A stretch of 64,000 nt of DNA. Origin: Eustoma russellianum (Eukaryota > Streptophyta > Magnoliopsida > Gentianales > Gentianaceae). The notes beneath the pieces are model-generated. The model was not told the origin of the DNA and ran no database searches. It saw nothing but the letters and a program-made list of their open reading frames with translations. A program made the position numbers and the translations under genes. This document shows, one piece after another, positions 57,324-64,000 of this stretch (positions are counted from its first letter, which is position 1; each line of letters opens with the position of its first letter). Where the stretch lies: contig AP025040.1 in assembly GCA_036186865.1 (NCBI GenBank), forward strand, positions 12,463,736-12,527,735, written 5' to 3'.

Positions 57324-60300
57324 ACTCACTATGCAAGACGGAGGAGTTGTCCACTTTGGCGGTAGCAAAGGCCAAATCAAAGGACATGGTATTGTGGGTA
57401 ACGATTCCTTCTCTCTTAGTGATGTCTTATATGTTGTAGGTCTTAAGTTTAACTTGATAAGTGTCAGTCAACTTTGTGATGCTAATTATGAGGTAACGTT
57501 TTTGAAAACAAAGTGTGTTGTGAAAAAGGAAGAAAAGATTTTATTTGAGGCTTTGCGTTTCAAAAATATTTACAAAGTTAGCATCAATGATTTGGTTTCT
57601 CAAAATGTATCGTGTCTAGTTGCTAAGAATGATTTGACGCAACTATGGCATAGACGTCTCGGACATGTATGTTTCAAAACATTTAAATTTATTTGCGAAA
57701 ATGATAAAGTCCGAGGCCTTCCAAAAATGAGTTTTGAAAACAATGACTTATGTGACACTTGTCAAAAGGCGAAACTTGTGAAAACAAGTTTCAAACCCAA
57801 GACAAATATTTCCATCTCCAAGCCCCTACAATTGCTTCATATGGATTTGTATGGGGATGTTGGAACAAGAAGCTTGGGTGGCAAACATTACACCTTCGTG
57901 GTTGTAGATGACTATACTCGTTATACGTGGGTGATGTTTCTTGCTAAGAAAAGTGATGCATGTAGTGAGTTTGTAAGTCTAAGTAAACGATTGGAAAATC
58001 ATGTGGGTGACACCATCAAAACCATCCGTAGTGATCGTGGTGGTGAGTTCGATGGTGATTTCGAAAGGTTTTGTGTATCCAAAGGATACTCTCATGATCT
58101 TTCGGCACCTAGAACTCCTCAACAAAATGGTGTGGCCGAACAGAAAAATAGAACTCTACAAGAAATGTGTAGAGCAATGTTAAACGAGTTCGGTTTGCCC
58201 AAGTATTTTTGGGCCGAAGCGGTTAATGCCGCTTGCCATGTGATCAATCGTGTCTATTTGAGACCATACCTAAATGTGACACCTTATGAGCTTTGGAATG
58301 GAAAAGTTCCCAACATTGGGTATTTCAAAGTCTTTGGTTGCAAGTGTTTTATACTTAATACCAAAGATACTTTGGACAAACTTGACCTCAAAGCGGATGA
58401 AGGTATCTTCTTAGGTTATGCCTCAAATAGTAAAGCATTTCGTGTTTTCAACAAAAGGAGTCAAAAGGTGGAAGAATCAATCCATGTTAAGTTTAATGAG
58501 TCACTTAGTGATGAACCTAAACTTAATGAGGATTGTGTAGAGGATGAAGATGTGACTCCTCAAGAAGAAATTTTTGAGGATATTCCTATGGTTGTTCCTC
58601 AACGAGAAATCGTTGATGATCCTCCAAATGGAAACATCTTCGTTGATTTGAGAGTTGAACCTCTTGAAGGCACTCCTCCACCTTGCGTAAATGAACTTAG
58701 TGAGTCAAGTAAAAATGTCTCTCCTACTCATGTTGATTCACAAAATGTAGAGAATGCATCACACATTCCGGAACATGATGTTCATGATAATGATGAAGGT
58801 TCATCTCTTCCGGAACATGATCAAGAGGAAGTTGGAGGTGATGTCTCCAATCTTCCTAGATCATTTAAGCACAAAAGTTCTCACCCTCAAGAGTTAGTCA
58901 TAGGTGATTTAAATAGAGGTATCACCACACGAAGGCAATATAGAGAGAATGCATTTGTCTCTCTTATAGAGCCTAAAAATATTAAAGACGCACTTCTTGA
59001 TGAAAATTGGATCTTGGCTATGCAAGAAGAATTAAACCAATTTGAAAGAAGTGATGTTTGGGAGTTAGTTCCCAAACCACACGATCATCCTATTATTGGT
59101 ACGAAATGGGTCTTTCGTAACAAGATGGATGATCAAGGTAATGTCACTAGAAACAAGGCTAGGTTAGTTGCTCAAGGATATCGTCAAGAAGAAGGTATTG
59201 ATTTTGATGAGACATTTGCACCCGTAGCACGACTTGAAGCTATTAGAATGTTATTAGCATATGCTTGTTATAGAGATTTTACACTTTACCAAATGGATGT
59301 TAAATCCGCTTTCTTGAATGGTGTTATTCAAGAGGAAGTGTATGTTGCACAACCTCCCGGGTTTGAATGTCATGATTCACCACATCATGTCTTCAAACTT
59401 AAAAAGGCTCTTTACGGTCTCAAACAAGCTCCAAGAGCTTGGTACGAGAGGTTAAGTACTTTTCTTCTTAATAATGGTTTTTCAAGAGGTAAAGTTGACA
59501 CTACTTTGTTCATAAAAGAACAAGGTAGGAATCATTTAATTGTTCAAGTATATGTTGATGATATTATTTTTGGTGCTACTAACAATTGTCTTTGTGAGCA
59601 ATTTGCTAGTCTTATGCAAGGTGAGTTCGAGATGAGCATGATGGGCGAGCTAAACTATTTCCTTGGATTACAAATCAAGCAAACCAAAGATGGTGTGTAC
59701 ATTTCCCAAGCCAAATACACAAGAGACTTGCTCAAAAAGTACAATTTTGGTGAAGGAAGAGAGGTGAACACTCCAATGAGCACAAGTGCAAAGCTTGACA
59801 AGGATGAAAAGGGAAAACATGTCGAGGTAACCTTGTATCGTGGCATTATAGGTAGTCTACTTTACTTAACGGCTAGTAGACCCGATATTTTACATGCAGT
59901 ATGCTTATGTGCTAGATTTCAAAGTGATCCTAGGGAGATGCATTTTATTGCGGTAAAACGCATCCTTAGATACCTTAGAAGTACTTTGAAATTTGGTTTA
60001 TTTTATCCTAAGAATGCATGTTTTGATTTAAGAGGTTATTGTGACTCCGATTATGCGGGGAGTCTAGTTGATAGAAAGAGCACCTCCGGAACTTGTCAGT
60101 TTCTTGGAGATTGTCTTGTTTCTTGGTACTCCAAGAAACAAAACAGTGTGTCTCTCTCTACGGCGGAATCCGAATATGTGTCGGCCGCCTCGTGTTGTGC
60201 ACAATTGTTATGGATGACTAACACGTTAAATGATTATAACATTCACTTCTCAAAGGTGCCAATTTTGTGTGATAACACGTCCGCCATAAATATTGCACAA

Positions 60301-60495
60301 AATCCCGTCCAACATAGTCGGACCAAGCACATTGAAGTGAGGTATCATTTCATCCGTGACTGTGTACAAAAGAACTTGGTAAGTGTAGAATTTGTTCCTA
60401 CACATGACCAACTTGCGGACATTTTCACGAAACCCTTGCCTAGTGATGTATTCTTATCTATAAGAAGTAGGTTGGGGTTGCTCAATATGGGTTGA
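57223..60495 (+). CDS. Element C pol: protease, integrase, reverse transcriptase, RNase H
   Basis: An uninterrupted frame of about 1,090 codons. Protease DSGCSNHMTG (57274 on); integrase zinc finger (LWHRRLGHVCF...CDTCQ) and catalytic core (DLYGDV, RSDRGGEF, NGVAEQKNRTL); reverse transcriptase (YQMDVKSAFLNG; YVDD at 59551-59562); RNase H (YCDSDYAGS; STAESEY; DNTSAI; HIEVRYHFIRD). It ends LGLLNMG with TGA at 60493-60495. The chain itself is intact, but it is out of frame with gag and has no start codon at its upstream end. Expression would need frameshifting, or reversion of the frame change. Confidence 0.9.
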   Translation, partial: ALALNGESEDKKVKWVVDSGCSNHMTGDKRLFHRLTMQDGGVVHFGGSKGQIKGHGIVGNDSFSLSDVLYVVGLKFNLISVSQLCDANYEVTFLKTKCVVKKEEKILFEALRFKNIYKVSINDLVSQNVSCLVAKNDLTQLWHRRLGHVCFKTFKFICENDKVRGLPKMSFENNDLCDTCQKAKLVKTSFKPKTNISISKPLQLLHMDLYGDVGTRSLGGKHYTFVVVDDYTRYTWVMFLAKKSDACSEFVSLSKRLENHVGDTIKTIRSDRGGEFDGDFERFCVSKGYSHDLSAPRTPQQNGVAEQKNRTLQEMCRAMLNEFGLPKYFWAEAVNAACHVINRVYLRPYLNVTPYELWNGKVPNIGYFKVFGCKCFILNTKDTLDKLDLKADEGIFLGYASNSKAFRVFNKRSQKVEESIHVKFNESLSDEPKLNEDCVEDEDVTPQEEIFEDIPMVVPQREIVDDPPNGNIFVDLRVEPLEGTPPPCVNELSESSKNVSPTHVDSQNVENASHIPEHDVHDNDEGSSLPEHDQEEVGGDVSNLPRSFKHKSSHPQELVIGDLNRGITTRRQYRENAFVSLIEPKNIKDALLDENWILAMQEELNQFERSDVWELVPKPHDHPIIGTKWVFRNKMDDQGNVTRNKARLVAQGYRQEEGIDFDETFAPVARLEAIRMLLAYACYRDFTLYQMDVKSAFLNGVIQEEVYVAQPPGFECHDSPHHVFKLKKALYGLKQAPRAWYERLSTFLLNNGFSRGKVDTTLFIKEQGRNHLIVQVYVDDIIFGATNNCLCEQFASLMQGEFEMSMMGELNYFLGLQIKQTKDGVYISQAKYTRDLLKKYNFGEGREVNTPMSTSAKLDKDEKGKHVEVTLYRGIIGSLLYLTASRPDILHAVCLCARFQSDPREMHFIAVKRILRYLRSTLKFGLFYPKNACFDLRGYCDSDYAGSLVDRKSTSGTCQFLGDCLVSWYSKKQNSVSLSTAESEYVSAASCCAQLLWMTNTLNDYNIHFSKVPILCDNTSAINIAQNPVQHSRTKHIEVRYHFIRDCVQKNLVSVEFVPTHDQLADIFTKPLPSDVFLSIRSRLGLLNMG

Positions 60496-60544
60496 CTAAA
60501 CCATCTTGAGTTTTGAGCATGAAAATTTCAAAAATTTTCAATAT

Positions 60545-60815
60545 CAGTAGACATAAAGCGCTTTATCTCAAATTGTTCAGGCGTTCGATGTTACATCAAG
60601 CGCCTGATGCTAAGGATGTCACTCGTTCGAAGTGACATCAGGCGCTTTATTAGGTCGTTCGATGTAGGATTAAGCGCTTTATCTGAGTGTGTTCACTCGT
60701 TCGAAGTATCATTAAGCGCTCAATCCTCCTTGTCTCAGTTGTTCAATGTGACATTAAGCGCTTCATACATATTTGTGAAGTCGTTCGATGTCACATTAGG
60801 CGCTTTAACCCTATT
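60545..60815 (+). repeat. Palindrome array between pol and the third frame of element C
   Basis: Alternating AAGCGCTTTAT/AGGCGCTTTATT and GTTCGAAGTGACAT/CGTTCGATGT blocks, about six pairs. Motif cores are shared with the LTR arrays, but unit order and spacing differ, so it is not simply a piece of the LTR. Confidence 0.8.
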
Positions 60816-60884
60816 CTTTCACTATCTTTTCGCCGCCTCAAGCACCTTACTCCGCTGAATCTGGCCTGGATCATCATCGAAGTC

Positions 60885-61451
60885 ATGTTTGCGGCCCTCC
60901 GAAAGGGGTCCAAAGCTCTGCCTTTTGCCAACATTGTCACGATTTTGCTCAAATCCAAAGGCATTGTTATTAATGATGATGATTTGTCCACCGTTGCCAA
61001 ATCCGATCTTTATGATCACTATAACATCGCCCAGGCTGTTGACTCGCAGAAAAGGAAAGCCACCACTATTCCTGACGATGATGAGGTCGAAGAAGGACCT
61101 CCTGATGCCACGGGTGGTAGTGATTCCTCGGAATTACTATCACGCATTGCTGCCCTTGAACAAACCGTTCAGCAGTTGCATCTTCGTGATGCTGAGCATG
61201 AAGCTCGGCATGCGCGAAATGAACTGCGCATGACTGCCTTTCGCAATGCATTCATGCAGATCAGTCCATGGGCACTTCCTCCTAATTTTGATGATTTAGG
61301 GGGAGAAAGTGGTGGTGGTGGTGGTGCTGGTGGAGGTGCTGGTGATGCTGCTGGTGGTGCTGGTGGATCCATGGGTGGGTTCACGGATTTTGCCGCTAGT
61401 GGAGGTTTTGGTTTTAGTGGTTTTACACCACCAAGTGGTGGTGCTATGTAA
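60885..61451 (+). CDS. Element C third frame after pol, function unknown
   Basis: From the ATG at 60885 a 188-residue frame is open; the same frame is open upstream to 60687 through the palindrome array. ALPFANIVTILLKSKGIVIND resembles the end of the putative plant transposon protein domain often found in such frames. It is followed by an acidic stretch, a heptad-like coiled coil (LLSRIAALEQTVQQLHLRD), a basic/amphipathic segment (RNELRMTAFRNAFM) and a Gly-rich tail. No signal peptide or clear membrane segment is seen, so the old name env-like is not supported here. It is probably an N-terminally shortened version of a Sirevirus accessory protein. Confidence 0.55.
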   Translation: MFAALRKGSKALPFANIVTILLKSKGIVINDDDLSTVAKSDLYDHYNIAQAVDSQKRKATTIPDDDEVEEGPPDATGGSDSSELLSRIAALEQTVQQLHLRDAEHEARHARNELRMTAFRNAFMQISPWALPPNFDDLGGESGGGGGAGGGAGDAAGGAGGSMGGFTDFAASGGFGFSGFTPPSGGAM

Positions 61452-61659
61452 TTTTTTTTTATTTGTTGGTGTTAATTGTTTTTCTGCAATTATTAAATGA
61501 AATTTTTATAACTTGAATTTATTGTTGATGTTCATTAAAATTGTTTCATCATTTCATTCAAGTTATTTCTTTTTCATTGCACTTAGTGAGGGGGAGCATA
61601 TATTAAGGGGGAGCTTTGTTAAGTTATGCATATTGTGAAATCATCAAAAAGAGGGAGAA

Positions 61660-63135
61660 TGTTAGATCATGTTAAGTTTTGATGATTTGCACATTTTGGC
61701 ACATTGAACAACCCATTAGGCGCTTCATGTGTGTTGTTTGAAGTCAGAATACTTCGAACGCCTACATTAGGCGCTTAATGTACCTTGGTGGAGTCACGTA
61801 CACTTCGAACGCCTAGATTAGGCGCTTTATGTGAAGTGTCTGGGCATGCGAACACTTCGAACGCCTAGATTAGGCGCTTCATGTGAGTGTTTGTAAAATA
61901 GGACACATTGAACGCCTGATTAGGCGCTTTATGTGACCTGTTGAAAAGTGCGAACACTTTGAACGCCTCTTTAGGCGCTTTATGCAGTCCACCATGCCAA
62001 AAGTACTTTTCCCCTGGCTGGGCACGTACTCCTATGTACTTTCTCTGATTAAAAGTCAGAGTTAGTTCGAACAAGCGTGAAGTGCCACATTAAGCGCTTC
62101 ATGTGACTTCGAACGCCTTAAGAAGCCCACATTAGGCGCTTGATGTGACTTCGAACGACTGTTCATTTTCACATCAAGCGCTCAATGTCACATCGAACGC
62201 CTGTGCTTTTGCACATTAGGCGCTTCATGTGACCAACGTTACAAAGGTCTTGAACTTCACTTTTTAACATCAGTTGACTCTTTGTACCCTCTCTTTTTAG
62301 TGTCTTTTTTGCAGACTCCTCTCTGTTGAAGTTTCTCAGGTTTCCTTTCTTGGCATTCATTTTGAAATCTCTCCAAGAATGTTGCTACATGCCAAAGGGA
62401 GATCTCCAATGATGAGGACTCACCAACACATGATGCCAAAACCCATTAATGTCAGTGCAGAGGGTTTCAAACGGGAAGAAACTTTGAAGTTGATAAAATA
62501 GGGTTTCTTCCACATTCTTCTCCAACTTTCTACTTCACAAGCTCTCAAGTGCTCTCAAGCTCAAGCTCTCAAAATAGTTGTAAATCTTTGTATACTTTTA
62601 CTTTATTGTTGAGAGTGTTTATTGTAAGAAGAAGAGTCTTCTTCTTGGTGAGATTCTCTGTGAGAGATTTGGTAGACTGTTGGTCAAGGAGCAAGGGTGT
62701 TCTTTGTTTAAGATTTCTAAACTTTGAAGGGGTTGTTGATAGTGTGTGGTGCACTATTCTCCCTACAAGATTTCTTTGAGGGCAAAGAAGATCTTTGGAG
62801 GCAAGACTTCAAAGTGTTAGATCTCTTGGTTGTTGTCTAGGCAAGGTGCCTAGTTTGTATTTTCTTGATTTCGTTTTTTGATTGTTGTTTCCCCCAAAAA
62901 AAAAGAAATAACAATCCCCATTTCAAAATCCTTCTTGTGAAACACCAAGAAGGTAGAGGAGTAGAGTCTCTTGACTTGAACCTCTATACATAATCGTGTT
63001 CTTTCTTGTCTTTCAAGTTTTTATCTTTCAAAAGAACACATCCAAGTATCGGTTGCACTCTAAAACGAAAAATAGCCACAAAATATCCATACTTGGTGAA
63101 CACACTATTCAACCCCCCCTTCTAGTGTGTTCTAA
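61660..63135 (+). repeat. Element C 3' LTR, end-truncated
   Basis: Matches the 5' LTR up to GTGTGTTCTAA. It then diverges into TACATAATAAC where the 5' LTR has GGGACCTAACA, so the terminal 11 bases, including the CA end, are lost. This copy is 1,476 bases. Confidence 0.92.
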
Positions 63136-63832
63136 TACATAATAACTAAAAACACACAAAAAAACCTTAAAAAAAAACATACAAAGAAACATAGAAAACA
63201 TGAAGACGTAAAAATAAAATATAAAAAAATAACTCGATTTTAACAACAGTCTACATGACAAGATGGCATGCCAAACATACATAAAGCAACTTGTGAAAAA
63301 CAGAACTGTTAGGAAGAAAGGACTTTATCAAACAGCTTGGGATCCGAAGAGCTGCAGTTCGGTAGGTTGTCTCCATCCTATATATATATGTTAGTTATTC
63401 CCAATGAATTTTGTACACAGCTTTGGTAAACCCCAAATAGGAGTTTCTACTTTATTCAACTTTACTTATATTGAAATGGATGTGAAAACGATTTTTATTG
63501 ATCTAACCGAACTCTTCCAAACGAGTTTCAACTCCTAGATTAGCATGTCTTATTTTTAAGTTACCAATCTTTACCAACCAGTTATTTGCTGGTAGTATTT
63601 GATAAATTAAAGTCCTAAACCAATTGAGAACTCGAAGAAAAACTTCCAAAATAGCCATCCCTTTTCTCCATTAGGATATATACTCGTATGGGACTTCCCA
63701 GATTCATCTTTAAGCAAAGCCCTTTTCTCATATGTTTGAATTTGTACATCTTGCAGAAAGAAATGGAAGCCCAACCACAAAAATCACTACTATAAGAGCC
63801 TCATCAGATTGCAATATCTCAGCAATAAAAAA
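63136..63832. other. AT-rich spacer and presumed 5' flank of the next gene
   Basis: No gene is recognised before 63833. From 63740 the DUF688-type frame is open upstream of its first ATG, and a possible splice acceptor (TTGCAG, ending 63756) precedes it. An upstream exon is therefore possible. Confidence 0.4.
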
Positions 63833-64000
63833 ATGGCTCATAGGAGGGTTCGTTCACAAGGGAGTGTGCCTTTTGCATGGGAAGAGACCCCAGGAGTGTC
63901 CAAATATTCAACTCAAAATGAAGAAAACAGAAGAAACCCCAACTTCTTTAACGAGTTCGATACGAATGCAGTCCAAAAAGCCATGAAGATCTCGCCTCCA
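63833..64000 (+). CDS. Start of a probable DUF688-type protein, cut by the window end
   Basis: The frame encodes MAHRRVRSQGSVPFAWEETP, then GVSKYS and a polar stretch, and is open to the last base. The VPF.WE..PG.(S/P)K motif near the N-terminus is the signature of a plant-specific family of unknown function (DUF688 and relatives). Only 56 residues are visible. The start at 63833 is the only ATG in this frame, but the frame is open further upstream. Confidence 0.5.
   Translation, partial: MAHRRVRSQGSVPFAWEETPGVSKYSTQNEENRRNPNFFNEFDTNAVQKAMKISPP

Larger units (their letters stand above)
53756..63135 (+). mobile_element. Element C: Sirevirus-type Copia retrotransposon
   Basis: LTRs at 53756-55242 and 61660-63135 match base for base over the stretches I compared, with a constant offset of 7,904. 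The primer binding site TGGTATCAGAGCC is at 55245-55257. Several polypurine tracts precede the 3' LTR (GAGGGGGAG near 61588, AAGGGGGAG near 61604, AAAGAGGGAGAA at 61659). Repeated polypurine tracts, palindrome arrays, a large gag with a CCHC knuckle, and an extra frame after pol are Sirevirus hallmarks. The 3' LTR lacks its last 11 bases, so no target duplication can be seen. Gag-pol is broken by one stop and one frame change. Confidence 0.92.

Overview
This is nuclear DNA from a flowering plant, probably a eudicot. The evidence is spliced GT-AG genes of plant families (an AINTEGUMENTA-type AP2 factor, a growth-regulating factor, a DEAD-box helicase), AT-rich intergenic DNA, and dense plant transposable elements: Copia/Sirevirus, TRIM, LINE, Au-like SINEs and foldback MITEs. 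The SINE families hint at an asterid, but I cannot prove this from the window.

Layout. 0-9.4 kb holds only repeats. It has a TCGATCGA palindrome array, SINEs, a TRIM solo LTR and an old TRIM, LTR-like DNA and two foldback MITEs. 9.45-16.8 kb (- strand) is an intact 15-exon gene for a nucleolar DEAD-box RNA helicase (RH16/DDX56 type, 617 aa), with a telo-box and a site II motif just upstream. 19.6-22.5 kb (- strand) is an intact 9-exon AINTEGUMENTA gene (633 aa) with the typical 9-nt micro-exon. 22.5-35 kb is repeats again: SINEs, LINE and Gypsy relics, MITEs and a well-preserved TRIM. 35.1-37.4 kb (- strand) is a decayed gene for a chloroplast AAED1/PRXL2-like peroxiredoxin-fold protein.

38.4-46.8 kb (+ strand) is a damaged growth-regulating factor (GRF) gene. 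It has a frameshift in the WRC finger and a mutated QLQ domain, but its miR396 target site is still present. A 5.85-kb non-autonomous LTR retrotransposon (element A, TSD ATAAC) sits inside it. Element A has no gag or pol. It carries a hairpin-repeat array, a nested 5'-truncated LINE and a piece of a host gene resembling the N-terminus of sialyltransferase-like (GT29) proteins. A Copia element (element B, TSD AAGCT, - strand) lies just past the GRF stop codon at 46.8-52.4 kb. A Sirevirus-type Copia element with 1.5-kb LTRs (element C, + strand) fills 53.8-63.1 kb. The last 170 bases begin a probable DUF688-type gene.

RH16 and ANT both read through every splice junction in frame. The frameshifts in the GRF and AAED1-like genes are therefore more likely real decay than poor sequence. 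ANT and a GRF gene are also direct neighbours in Arabidopsis (AT4G37750 and AT4G37740), so an ancestral growth-regulator gene pair may be visible here with the GRF partner dying under transposon insertions.
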